Origin: SMWC01 sp045561055
GTDB taxonomy: Bacteria; Pseudomonadota; Gammaproteobacteria; Steroidobacterales; Rariloculaceae
Length of the DNA stretch: 64,000 bases
Direction: 5' to 3'
Assembly: GCA_045561055.1 (NCBI GenBank)
Contig: JBJKYL010000019.1
Span: 248,001 to 312,000, forward strand
Position 1 is the stretch's first letter, and each line of letters starts with the position of its first letter. The position numbers and the translations under genes were made by a program. Positions 9,310 through 18,058 of the stretch are shown piece after piece. The notes under the pieces were generated by a model. That model had not been told where the DNA came from and did not search any database. It was given only the letters and a program-made list of their open reading frames with translations.

Positions 9310-9783
9310 ATGAAACAGATTTTCATGAGCGTTAGATTCGTATTCCTAGTGTTCGTGCTGATCGCGCTCGCTGGTTGCGCAACAAATAGTTCCTCGGGTA
9401 GCAGCTTTCCTCGTTATGAAACAAGAACGGCCTACGATGTCAAATATGGCGAGGTTATTGCTACTCGGCCTATAGAGATTGAGGGAGGCGTGTCCTATAT
9501 AGGGGTCTGGGGCGGATCGGCGGTCGGTCGTGCTATAGGCAGGAGTCTAGATAATGGCAATACTGGACGTATAGCGGGCTCACTGGGAGGCGTGGCAGGT
9601 GCCGTAGCGGGTGAGGCGATTGAGAAAAAGCTTACGGCTGAGGATGGCCTCGAGATTACCGTTCGTCTAGATAACGGACATACAATTGCTGCGTCTCAGG
9701 AGTTGGATGTGCTGTTCGTTCCTGGAGATCGTGTTAGGGTCTTGTTTGGTCTGCGTGGCTCGACTCGTATCACAATCCCCTGA
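9310..9783 (+). CDS. Glycine-zipper outer-membrane lipoprotein, SlyB-like
   Basis: A 157-residue protein with a lipoprotein signal ending at a lipobox (ALAGC). A segment rich in spaced glycines and alanines follows (GGSAVGRAIG ... IAGSLGGVAGAVAGEA), a 2TM glycine-zipper as in SlyB/17-kDa antigen proteins. The C-terminal third (ITVRLDNGHTIA ... VPGDRVRVL) matches the SlyB-type beta domain. It is probably anchored in the outer membrane with an envelope-integrity role. The frame is open upstream to 9142, overlapping the MaoC gene; ATG 9310 (or 9325) is chosen because it places the signal peptide at the N-terminus. No good Shine-Dalgarno is visible. Confidence 0.8.
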   Translation: MKQIFMSVRFVFLVFVLIALAGCATNSSSGSSFPRYETRTAYDVKYGEVIATRPIEIEGGVSYIGVWGGSAVGRAIGRSLDNGNTGRIAGSLGGVAGAVAGEAIEKKLTAEDGLEITVRLDNGHTIAASQELDVLFVPGDRVRVLFGLRGSTRITIP

Positions 9784-10145
9784 TAGGGTTCGGATAAGGC
9801 CAAAATTAAGAGGCGACGAATTTTATAGCGTATTCGTATCTACATATCTTCAAGGTAGTAATTAATTTTTGTTAATCGGTTGCGGATATGGTTTGTCGCG
9901 GAGCGCAGAAGCGATGACGAAAACCGTACTATGATGTTTTATCTTGCTTGGGGCTAGAGGTCCTATCTCCAGGATAAATACGGTGGGTTAGATGCTCGAA
10001 TATTCGCTGAATTTGTTGCTGAAAGTAGGGATCTAGCCCGTCTGATCATCTCTAGTAATTTTTCTTAGTAATCCCCGATCCTCCTAAATAGCATTAGAAT
10101 AGTAGTCTTTAGATTACGCTTGGTAATGCGAGCACGGTTTGTCAT
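9784..10145. other. Intergenic region before the Kdo operon
   Basis: About 360 bases with no supportable gene or RNA. It must contain the promoter of the five-gene operon that begins at 10146, but no strong -35/-10 pair or terminator hairpin stands out by eye. Confidence 0.35.
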
Positions 10146-11504
10146 ATGGGCTTGTTACTCAACCTAGCTTATCTGCTGGCTGCTATCGTTGCCTCGCCAT
10201 GGTTACTCTATCGTCTTGTGGCACGTGGTGACTGGCGCGGGTTGACGGAGCGTATCGGCGTCGGGCTTGGTCCGCGCCTTGAAACCTCGATCTGGTTGCA
10301 TGGGGCTTCAGTTGGTGAGATCTCTTTGATGGAACCGATTTTGAGATTCCTCGAACGGGATATGCCGGAGGTCCCACTAGTGATTTCAGCCTATTCTTCA
10401 ACCGGTTTGGCTGCGGCCCGGAATGCCTATCCCCAGCATCGTGTGGTTTTCTTTCCATTTGACTTGACGTTTATTGTTGCTCGCGTATTCAGTCTTTTGA
10501 ATCCGCGACTGATTGTGATCGTGGAGTCAGACTTTTGGCCAAATTTTCTCGCTACGGCTCAGCGATTGGAAATTCCGGTGGCTGTAATCAACGGTAAGAT
10601 GTCCGCGAAATCCTATAAGCGTAATCTGAAAATTGGTCTCATGCCGATGTTGTTACAGCGTGTAGCGCTCGTTGCAGTTCAGACTCAGGAACACGCTGAA
10701 CGTCTGAGGGAGCTGGGAGTGCACGATAACCGGCTGCGAATCACGGGTAATATGAAGTACGATCTTGCTCAACTTACGGTCACGCAGAATATGGCAAATG
10801 AACTCAGGGCACGGTTGGGGTTCTCGGACCGGGATATCGTGATTATCTGTGGCAGTATGCACCAAAAAGAGAATGAGCTTTTGTTAGACGCGTTTCTTGC
10901 CTTATCTGATCGGGGGATTAGCGTTTCTATAGTACTTGTGCCACGCTATCCGCAGGACGCTTATCGAGTCGAGCAGTCAGTAGAAGAGCGTGGTCAGGTC
11001 GCGGTATTAAAGACTGCTATAGATTGTGGCGAGCAGAAAGCGTCCGGTAGTGACCACGTTCTCATTGTCGATACCATAGGCGATTTACGCGGGCTCTACT
11101 TCGCTGCGGATATCGCATTCGTTGGTGGAAGCTTGATTTATAGGGGTAGTAATAAAGGTGGCCACAATCTCATGGAACCGGCAATTGCTGGTCTACCGAC
11201 CCTGTTTGGGCCCTATTACAGCAGTTTCCACGAAACGGCTCGTGAACTCATAAGCGCCGGCGCAGGCATTGAAGTCCAGGACGAGGCCGAACTCCTTGCA
11301 GCTCTAATTTTACTAGTTGGGGATCGTCAGTGCCGGCGAGACATGGGTAATCGCGCTCGTAACGTCGTGCTCAGAGGTCAGGGTGCGACAAAGCGTAACT
11401 ATGAATTGTTGGCGTCGTTACTGGACTTAAGCGGCGCTGGCTTGCCAGTCCCAAGCTTAGACAGCACAATGCCGCCAGCAGTTAGCGATACGGATCATTT
11501 ATGA
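10146..11504 (+). CDS. Kdo transferase (KdtA/WaaA), paralogue 1
   Basis: A 452-residue GT30 glycosyltransferase that transfers Kdo from CMP-Kdo to lipid A precursor at the inner face of the inner membrane. An N-terminal membrane helix (about 3-23) precedes the acceptor domain with the candidate catalytic Glu35 in TERIG and then IWLHGASVGE. The C-terminal domain has TGNMKYD, VGGSL and GHNLMEP, the nucleotide-sugar motifs. Compared with the second copy at 14112 the N-terminal motif is less standard (ERIG/HGASVGE against ERFG/HAVSVGE). It is the first gene of the operon; its stop overlaps the kdsA start (ATGA). An alternative is an acceptor specificity different from paralogue 2. Confidence 0.9.
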   Translation: MGLLLNLAYLLAAIVASPWLLYRLVARGDWRGLTERIGVGLGPRLETSIWLHGASVGEISLMEPILRFLERDMPEVPLVISAYSSTGLAAARNAYPQHRVVFFPFDLTFIVARVFSLLNPRLIVIVESDFWPNFLATAQRLEIPVAVINGKMSAKSYKRNLKIGLMPMLLQRVALVAVQTQEHAERLRELGVHDNRLRITGNMKYDLAQLTVTQNMANELRARLGFSDRDIVIICGSMHQKENELLLDAFLALSDRGISVSIVLVPRYPQDAYRVEQSVEERGQVAVLKTAIDCGEQKASGSDHVLIVDTIGDLRGLYFAADIAFVGGSLIYRGSNKGGHNLMEPAIAGLPTLFGPYYSSFHETARELISAGAGIEVQDEAELLAALILLVGDRQCRRDMGNRARNVVLRGQGATKRNYELLASLLDLSGAGLPVPSLDSTMPPAVSDTDHL

Positions 11505-12340
11505 TAAAGAAACACGTACAGATTGGTGACATAGATTGCGGCTCGGATCAGCTTTTCTTAATTTGCGGCCCATGCGTAATAGAGGAAGAGTCACTGATGA
11601 TGGCGACCGCGGAGCGGCTCAAGGGTATTTCGGAGGAACTTAACCTTCCATTGATTTTCAAGTCCTCGTTCTCTAAGGACAACCGCAGCTCTTTAGAATA
11701 TTACCAGGGCCCGGGCCTTGAAGAAGGACTGAAGGTACTGCAGAAAATCAAGCAAGAGTTTGGTCTGCCCGTACTAACTGATATTCATTATCCAAACCAG
11801 GCTGAGCCGGTGGCCGAGGTTGTCGATATCGTTCAAATACCCGCTTATCTGTGTATGCAAAGCGAACTCGTCGTGGCTGCCGCTAAGACTGGCGCCGTAG
11901 TTAACTTAAAGCATGGCCAGTTCATCGCGCCCGACAATATGGCTAAGCCTGTAAAGAAATTAGAAGCGTCTGGTAATGAGCGAATTCTTATAACAGAACG
12001 CGGATACACGTTCGGCTACAATGACCTAGTCGTCGACCCGAGAAGCTTTCTGTTATTAAACCAAATCGGTTATCCCGTGATCTTCGATATCACCCACACG
12101 ATTCGAAAATATGGTATCCCAAGTAAGGACCCCGCAGGCGGTAATCGAGAATATCTTTCCGTTCTGTCGAGAGCTGGCGTTGCATCCGGTGTTGATGGGC
12201 TTTTTATTGAGGCGCACCCGAATCCCCCCGACGCGCTTTGTGATGCTGCAAGTCAGTATTGTTTGGACCAACTGGCGGATTTCGTACGTCCGCTGCTGGA
12301 TATTCACGCGCTCGTTCGCGAGCATGCGGCGCAGCGCTAA
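11501..12340 (+). CDS. kdsA: 3-deoxy-8-phosphooctulonate synthase KdsA, metal-dependent type
   Basis: A 279-residue enzyme condensing phosphoenolpyruvate with D-arabinose 5-phosphate to give Kdo 8-phosphate. Family motifs include FKSSFSKDNRSS, GPGLEEGL, TDIHYPNQAEPVAEVVD, QIPAYL and NLKHGQF. Residue 25 in ICGPCVIEE is Cys, the residue that marks metal-dependent KdsA; metal-free enzymes such as that of E. coli have Asn there. The other presumed ligands (His in DITHT, Glu in FIEAHP, Asp in LCDAA) are present. The C-terminal CDAASQ replaces the more usual CDGP. It is coupled to the upstream kdtA by a 4-base overlap and followed 14 bases later by the fusion gene. Confidence 0.95.
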   Translation: MIKKHVQIGDIDCGSDQLFLICGPCVIEEESLMMATAERLKGISEELNLPLIFKSSFSKDNRSSLEYYQGPGLEEGLKVLQKIKQEFGLPVLTDIHYPNQAEPVAEVVDIVQIPAYLCMQSELVVAAAKTGAVVNLKHGQFIAPDNMAKPVKKLEASGNERILITERGYTFGYNDLVVDPRSFLLLNQIGYPVIFDITHTIRKYGIPSKDPAGGNREYLSVLSRAGVASGVDGLFIEAHPNPPDALCDAASQYCLDQLADFVRPLLDIHALVREHAAQR

Positions 12341-12354
12341 ACGTAGGACGAAAA

Positions 12355-13392
12355 ATGGATCTCTATTTAGATTCTGTAGATTTTAAAGAAATTGAGCGGG
12401 CGTTTGAGTTTGGGTTCGTAAAAGGTCTGACGACGACGCCGACTTTCATGCATCGACACGGAATCACCGATATTGACGGCGCTATCGTGAAGTTGTCGGG
12501 AATGGTTCCCGAACTTCAGGTAGAAGCTCTCGGTGATACTGTAGAGACGATCTTGGCGGAAGCAGATCGGATTCTGGCATTGCCTCTAGAGCAAGAACCA
12601 GTCTTCAAGGTGCCGATTTCGAATGCTGGTGTAACGGCCTGTCAGCGACTGACGGCAAAAGGCCACCGCGTAAACGTGCACTTAATATATACACTGAACC
12701 AGGCATATATGGCTCTTGCGGCTGGGGCTGCCTATGTTTGTCCCCTGGCTGGCCGCCTTCAGGATCAGGGTCATGATGCCGTTAAGTTGTTTGAGCAATG
12801 CGTAGAAATAATTGACCGGCACAGTTACCCGGGAAAGGTGATGTTCTCGTCTGTACGTCACCCTGAACATATTAGGCAGGCGCTGCTTTCAGGGGCACAC
12901 GTTTGTACAGTGCCGTTCAGTGTTATGAACCGCCTCTGCGACAATTCGCTAACAGCTGTTGGAACTGAACAATTCCAGGAGCATACGCGGCTGATGACAA
13001 TGAAGGTTGGCGACTTAGTTCGTTCTCGGAATCCTGTCTGCAAATCTGACGAGACCCTCACAACGGCGATGGTTAAGATGACCGAATCGCGACTTGGTAT
13101 TGTAACGCTTACTAATGGTGATGGTGAAATCGCCGGAATATTTACAGATGGTGATCTGCGTCGCAGCCTGCAGGAGAACGGCCGCGAGATTCTAGATTCA
13201 ACACTGGAGCAGATTGGTTTTTCGAAAAGCCCTGTCACGATAGAGTGGGAGGCTTTACTTGACGAAGCTGTTAAGTTATTTAAGGAATTTGAAGTTGACA
13301 GCATTATCGTTATTGATGGTGATAAGCCATCGGGCGTGTTGGATATCCAGGACCTCGTTAAACTCGGTCTTCTCGGTCAAGAATATCTCTAA
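12355..13392 (+). CDS. Transaldolase/F6P-aldolase-like domain fused to KdsD-type CBS pair
   Basis: A 345-residue protein with two parts. Residues 1-215 align with fructose-6-phosphate aldolase/TalC with almost the same numbering: Asp6, the Schiff-base Lys85 in FKVPIS, Arg134 and Ser166 are kept. Differences are Thr28 for Asn28, His109 for Thr109, Cys129 for Ala129, Leu131 for Tyr131, and Glu57 near the FSA Gln59 position, which is more transaldolase-like. Residues about 217-340 are two CBS domains with GIFTDGDLRR at 260-269 and GVLDIQDLVKLG, matching the CBS pair of arabinose-5-phosphate isomerase KdsD. The SIS isomerase domain is absent. Placement between kdsA and kdsC suggests it supplies arabinose 5-phosphate; this is inference. 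AGGA at 12345 supports ATG 12355. Confidence 0.85.
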   Translation: MDLYLDSVDFKEIERAFEFGFVKGLTTTPTFMHRHGITDIDGAIVKLSGMVPELQVEALGDTVETILAEADRILALPLEQEPVFKVPISNAGVTACQRLTAKGHRVNVHLIYTLNQAYMALAAGAAYVCPLAGRLQDQGHDAVKLFEQCVEIIDRHSYPGKVMFSSVRHPEHIRQALLSGAHVCTVPFSVMNRLCDNSLTAVGTEQFQEHTRLMTMKVGDLVRSRNPVCKSDETLTTAMVKMTESRLGIVTLTNGDGEIAGIFTDGDLRRSLQENGREILDSTLEQIGFSKSPVTIEWEALLDEAVKLFKEFEVDSIIVIDGDKPSGVLDIQDLVKLGLLGQEYL

Positions 13393-13423
13393 GCAAAAAT
13401 CTAACCTAAACGATTCTGGACTA

Positions 13424-14095
13424 GTGGCCCGATTTACGGAGCTGGGCGGAACATTTCTGACAGATACGGCGGCGCTCTCGAAACGTGTCCGAGCTGTTCG
13501 TGCGCTTGTGTTCGATTGGGACGGCGTCTTCAACGTTGGTGTAAAAGGGAAGGATAAGGAGAGCGGCTTTGCTGAAGCAGATTCGATGGGCGCTAATATG
13601 CTGCGCTATGGATTTTGGCGACGCGACAAGATACTTCCCGTTACTACAATCATTACTGGCGAGAATAATCCGGTCGCACTTAGCTTTGCAAAACGGGAGC
13701 ATTTTCACGCGGTCTATCTCGGCGTTGCGAATAAGAGTGATGTTATTGCGCAGCTCTGTTCTTCTCATGGTTTAAATCGAGACGAGATCGCTTGTGTCTT
13801 CGACGATATAAACGACCTCGGAATGGCCGCCGAATGTGGTGCTCGATTTCTTGTGCGACGTAACTCAAGCCCGCTAATGCAGGACTTCGTGTTGAAAAAT
13901 AATTATTGTGACTATATTACTGCTGCCCAAGCGGATAGTTACGCGGTGCGTGAGATTACCGAACTCATATTAGGTGTGATGGGCATGTTTGATACGGTCG
14001 TGAGTTCGCGGGCGCAACATGATGACGATTACCGTGAATATTTTGCTGCCCGACAAACGACAGCGACGCAATTGGTGAATATGACTATCGCCTAA
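13424..14095 (+). CDS. KdsC-like HAD phosphatase (Kdo-8-phosphate phosphatase)
   Basis: A HAD-superfamily protein of about 223 residues without a large cap domain, as in KdsC. Motif I is VFDWDGVF (nucleophile and acid Asp pair), motif II Thr is in TIITGE, a Lys is in ANKSDVI, and motif IV is FDDINDLGM. The DSMGANMLR segment matches the RDGYGI region of KdsC, and the C-terminal YAVREITELIL also fits. It should release phosphate from Kdo 8-phosphate. ITGE replaces the usual ITGR. The start is uncertain: the frame is open back into the fusion gene (13259); GTG 13424 is the first reasonable start after that gene's stop. The next kdtA follows 16 bases later. Confidence 0.8.
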   Translation: MARFTELGGTFLTDTAALSKRVRAVRALVFDWDGVFNVGVKGKDKESGFAEADSMGANMLRYGFWRRDKILPVTTIITGENNPVALSFAKREHFHAVYLGVANKSDVIAQLCSSHGLNRDEIACVFDDINDLGMAAECGARFLVRRNSSPLMQDFVLKNNYCDYITAAQADSYAVREITELILGVMGMFDTVVSSRAQHDDDYREYFAARQTTATQLVNMTIA

Positions 14096-14111
14096 CAGCA
14101 GGACAATAGCT

Positions 14112-15425
14112 ATGACGATATGGTCTGTTGCTGTCTATCTGGTATTGCCCTTTGCGATACTTAATCTATTCTGGCGTGGCATCCGCTATCCAGCCTATTG
14201 GTCTCGGTGGCCAGAGAGATTCGGTTATCTAGAATCGATGAGAGACCAACCGGTCATCTGGGTACATGCGGTATCTGTTGGTGAGGTGCGTTCTTCTGCG
14301 GTATTGATTGATGAGCTGCGCTCGTGTTTTCCTGGTCATCGCATACTCGTGACGACCATGACGCCGACCGGTTCGGAGCAGGTTAAGGAGCTTTTCGGTA
14401 GTTGTGTCAGCCACGCCTATGTCCCCTATGACCTGCCGGGTTCTGTGTGCCGTTTTATGTCGAGAGTGTCGCCAGAGTTTGCTGTGATAGCGGAAACGGA
14501 GTTCTGGCCATATCTATTTAAGGCTTGTCGGGATCGTAAAATTCCTTTGTTTCTCATAAACGTGCGGCTCTCTCAGCAATCGTTTCGCCGTTATCTGCGT
14601 GTATCGCGAACGGCGCGCGTCATGCTTGAGCGCGCTACGCTAATTTGCGCGCAGACACATAGTGATAAACGACGCTTGAAGAGCCTTGGTGTTAAGAAGT
14701 CCCTTATAAAAGTAACCGGAAACCTGAAGTTTGATCTACCTTTGTCTGATAAGCTCTTAGCGGAGTCGCGAGAACTCAGGCAGCAGTGGGGCATCAACCG
14801 GCCTATCTTGATTGCGGCAAGCACTCACCGTGGTGAGGAGAGGAAGGTTCTGTCGGCCTTTGGTGAGCTTCGACGGACGTATAAGGATCTACTCCTGGTT
14901 TTGGTGCCGCGGCATCCCGAGCGTTTTCGAGCAGTTGCCCGGCTCTGCCGGCGGACCGGCGCCTGCGTCGCGCTGCGCACTACGCAACACGGAGCGTTAC
15001 CGGTTCGAACCGACATTCTTGTGGGTGACACGATGGGCGAACTGCAACGGCTCTACGCTGCGGCAGACCTCGCATTCGTTGGAGGCAGCCTGGTCGGAGT
15101 TGGTGGTCACAATCTGCTCGAACCCTGTGCGGTCGGCGTGCCCGTGATTTTCGGCCCACACGTGTTCCATTTCGAGGACATCAGTAGAATGATTCTTGAG
15201 AAGGGTGCTGGCAGCCAGATTTATGATGCGTCCGGTTTAGCGGACAGCGTATCGCTATATCTGGAGCAATCGGCACTGCGTGCCGCTGCAAGCGAGGCCG
15301 CGCGTCTGCTTATCTTGGAGAATCGAGGAGCCGTTGCGAGGACGTTGCAGTTTATTTCCGAGTCTACTCGCTGGACCGACTTGAAAGCCGGGGCTACGGA
15401 ACCCGTACCTGCACTTCAAGACTAG
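14112..15425 (+). CDS. Kdo transferase (KdtA/WaaA), paralogue 2
   Basis: A 437-residue GT30 protein with the standard signature: membrane helix at about 4-22, Glu35 in PERFGYL, IWVHAVSVGEV, TMTPTGSEQV, ETEFWPYLF, VTGNLKFDL, VGGSLVGVGGHNLLEP. It is closer to textbook WaaA than the copy at 10146, so it is the better candidate for the lipid A Kdo transferase. It ends the operon kdtA - kdsA - fusion - kdsC - kdtA. No kdsB (CMP-Kdo synthetase) or lpxK is in the window. Confidence 0.93.
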   Translation: MTIWSVAVYLVLPFAILNLFWRGIRYPAYWSRWPERFGYLESMRDQPVIWVHAVSVGEVRSSAVLIDELRSCFPGHRILVTTMTPTGSEQVKELFGSCVSHAYVPYDLPGSVCRFMSRVSPEFAVIAETEFWPYLFKACRDRKIPLFLINVRLSQQSFRRYLRVSRTARVMLERATLICAQTHSDKRRLKSLGVKKSLIKVTGNLKFDLPLSDKLLAESRELRQQWGINRPILIAASTHRGEERKVLSAFGELRRTYKDLLLVLVPRHPERFRAVARLCRRTGACVALRTTQHGALPVRTDILVGDTMGELQRLYAAADLAFVGGSLVGVGGHNLLEPCAVGVPVIFGPHVFHFEDISRMILEKGAGSQIYDASGLADSVSLYLEQSALRAAASEAARLLILENRGAVARTLQFISESTRWTDLKAGATEPVPALQD

Positions 15426-15653
15426 ATAGCGGTATTGCTGTCCCGCATGCGATAGTTGATAACTAAAAATGCCTGATCGTACTCGCGCTGCTACCTTTAG
15501 AAGTTTTAGGCGGCTTCTGTTAGGAGCAGGCTTTCGGCACAGAGCGTCATCGTATCGCCGGTGATCGTAGAGACGTATCTCTATCGGGAGGCACGGATCT
15601 ATATCGGCCGTCTAACGGCACAGCTCAATAACATCTTCTGTCCAGCGGAAAGT

Positions 15654-16853
15654 TTACTCAGTTCGTAGCGCTTCGAGCGGTTCTAGTGCGGCAGCGCGCT
15701 GAGCGGGCAGCACGCCAGCAATTAAGCCGATGATTATCGCGATGATTTCGGCCAGGACAACGTAACCCGGTAAGATTTTCGCTGGTATGGCGGGTAGAGT
15801 AATGCGAATGAACTCGACGATACTGACGCCGGCAATCAACCCGGCCATTCCGCCCAGGCTGGCGAGGAGCACGGCTTCGCCCAGAAATAACTGCGAGATT
15901 CGGTGGCGTTCAGCGCCTACGGCTCTTAACAGACCAATCTCCGGAGTTCTTTCCCGTACTGCGATAGTCATGATTGTGAAGATGCCGACCCCGCCGACCA
16001 ATAGTGAGATGCCGCCGAGTGCGGCGACGCCGAATGTCAGGACGCCAATGATCGATCCGAGGACATCCAGCATCTGTTGCTGGCTGATAATAGTGAAATC
16101 CTCGCCGCCGTGGCGCGCGATCAGGATTCGCTCTATACCGGCGATAACTTCGTCTACGGGCACGCCGTCGTCGTATAGAAGATCGATTTCGTGTAGACCC
16201 TCACGATTGAACAGCGTTAGGCCGCTTGCCGCCGGGATATAGACTGTGTCATCGAGATCGATACCGAGCATATCGCCTTTCGACTCCATTACACCGATGA
16301 CGCGGTAGCGATCGCCGCCAATACGGATTCTGTCGTCGAGGGGATTCGACAAATCGTAAAGTTCCGAATGGATCGTAGAGCCGAGTACCGCGACCATGCG
16401 TGGACGTTCCAACTCGTCATTGGGGAGGAAGCTACCGAGAGAGATGTTGAAGCGAAATGCTTGGTCGAACTCAGGCCCCACGGCGAATACGTTGACGGAT
16501 CGCTCGCGGCCGCGAGCTTCTATGGTCGCGCTTCCCGAGACTGCTGGGACTGAATGCAGTACATAAGGTGCCCGTTTCAGCGCTTCCGCATCTTGCAGAC
16601 TCAGGGGCCGCACCGAGTTAAAAATGCCGGCGGAGATGCCGAGCGTATGCGCTTTACCTGGTTGTACGGCGATCGTGTTAGTGCCGAATTGAGTGAACTG
16701 CTCGACGATATATTGGTTGACTCCGGCGCCTATCGAGGTCAGTAATATGACCGCCGTGATGCCGATGGCGATTCCCAGTGTCGTCAATGCGCTGCGCATC
16801 CGTTGTGCCAGCAACGACTGCAGCGTGAATCGAACGATGTCGATGAATTGCAT
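15654..16853 (-). CDS. MacB/FtsX-type ABC transporter permease, distal
   Basis: A 399-residue permease: one N-terminal membrane helix (about 20-42), a periplasmic MacB_PCD domain, and three C-terminal helices of the FtsX domain with RTPEIGLLRAVGA between them. There is no ATPase domain of its own. The start ATG 16853 is two bases after the preceding permease's stop; the frame is open further upstream but overlaps that gene. It is the last gene of a minus-strand operon: adaptor, ATPase, permease, permease. The two permeases probably pair as a heterodimer that uses the separate ATPase. Substrate unknown. Confidence 0.88.
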   Translation of the reverse strand: MQFIDIVRFTLQSLLAQRMRSALTTLGIAIGITAVILLTSIGAGVNQYIVEQFTQFGTNTIAVQPGKAHTLGISAGIFNSVRPLSLQDAEALKRAPYVLHSVPAVSGSATIEARGRERSVNVFAVGPEFDQAFRFNISLGSFLPNDELERPRMVAVLGSTIHSELYDLSNPLDDRIRIGGDRYRVIGVMESKGDMLGIDLDDTVYIPAASGLTLFNREGLHEIDLLYDDGVPVDEVIAGIERILIARHGGEDFTIISQQQMLDVLGSIIGVLTFGVAALGGISLLVGGVGIFTIMTIAVRERTPEIGLLRAVGAERHRISQLFLGEAVLLASLGGMAGLIAGVSIVEFIRITLPAIPAKILPGYVVLAEIIAIIIGLIAGVLPAQRAAALEPLEALRTE

Positions 16854-16855
16854 GG

Positions 16856-18058
16856 TTAACGTCCAGCGAGAGCGAGCACAGGGTCCAGTCGCGCCGCGCG
16901 CCGCGCTGGCAAAATCGCAAACAATAGGCCGCTGGTTACGGCGATCACCACGGCTGCAATCATCGCCCATGTAGGGGCCGTGAAGTCCAGAATCGGAAAA
17001 GTGACGCTCATCAACGTCGATCCGATTTTCCCGATGCCTAACCCTAGTATGGCGCCGAAAAATGAGAGAAAGACGGCTTCGGTGAGGAACAACGAAATAA
17101 TTTGCTGCCGCTTTGCGCCTAAGGCTCTGAGCAGTCCAATCTCCTTCGTACGCTGACTGACGGCAACGAGCATGACGTTCATTATCAGTACCCCTGCAAC
17201 GAACAAGCTGATCGCCGCAATGCCGGCCAGACCGATCGTAATCATGTCGAAGATCGATTCGAACGTTGATAGCACGGCGTCCTGAGTCACGACGGTGATG
17301 TCCTCTTCGCCCTGGTGTCGAGCCTTGATGGTTTCGATGATTTCGTGTCTAGCGGCCGTTATGGATTCTTGGTTGACGGCTTCCGCGAGTATCCGAAATA
17401 CTCCGGGCGCATTGAAGAGTTGTTGAGCACTTGCAACCGGCAGGATAACCAGCTCATCCGTATTGAATGCTCCCGTGATTCCCGCCTGAGCTAGTACCCC
17501 GATTACCCGGCACCGACTGACACCGATGCGAAGCCATTGACCGATAGGATTCGTGCTGCCGAAGAATTCATCACGAACGACATTGCCCATCACGCAGACG
17601 GGTGTGGCTACGTCCATGTCGATTTCCGGCAGAAACCGGCCGAGCTGCATCGACCAATGCTGTACTTCCAGCATTTCCGTTGTCGTACCGAGGACGGTGA
17701 TCTCCCGCTCGCGTGCCCGCCAGGACGCATTACCACTGCCGATCACGATAGGGGCGACCTGTGCAATGCGCGGACTGCGTTCGATAGCCATTGCATCATC
17801 GAGGGTCAGATCACGGGCAGTCTCCCCGCTTACTACACCGGCCCCCGCCGTCTCTGATTTGCCGGGCAAAACGATGAGCAAATGTGTGCCCAGTGCGGCG
17901 AACTCTCCCGTTACGTAGCGACGTGAGCCTTCGCCGATGGCGGTAAGCAATACAACAGCTGCGACGCCAATGGATACGGCCAGCAGTAGCATCGAAGTCC
18001 GTAGCGGGTAGCGCCGGATCGATTGAGATGCCATTCGTGCGGTGTCAATTGCTTTCAT
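16856..18058 (-). CDS. MacB/FtsX-type ABC transporter permease, proximal
   Basis: A 400-residue permease of the same build as its downstream neighbour: helix at about 20-42, a large periplasmic MacB_PCD domain, then three helices with the motif RTKEIGLLRALGAKRQQI. Its start overlaps the ATPase gene by 14 bases, so translation is likely coupled. It forms with the next permease, the LolD-like ATPase and the HlyD-like adaptor a MacAB-type system that moves substrates from the inner membrane or periplasm outward. Confidence 0.88.
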   Translation of the reverse strand: MKAIDTARMASQSIRRYPLRTSMLLLAVSIGVAAVVLLTAIGEGSRRYVTGEFAALGTHLLIVLPGKSETAGAGVVSGETARDLTLDDAMAIERSPRIAQVAPIVIGSGNASWRAREREITVLGTTTEMLEVQHWSMQLGRFLPEIDMDVATPVCVMGNVVRDEFFGSTNPIGQWLRIGVSRCRVIGVLAQAGITGAFNTDELVILPVASAQQLFNAPGVFRILAEAVNQESITAARHEIIETIKARHQGEEDITVVTQDAVLSTFESIFDMITIGLAGIAAISLFVAGVLIMNVMLVAVSQRTKEIGLLRALGAKRQQIISLFLTEAVFLSFFGAILGLGIGKIGSTLMSVTFPILDFTAPTWAMIAAVVIAVTSGLLFAILPARRAARLDPVLALAGR

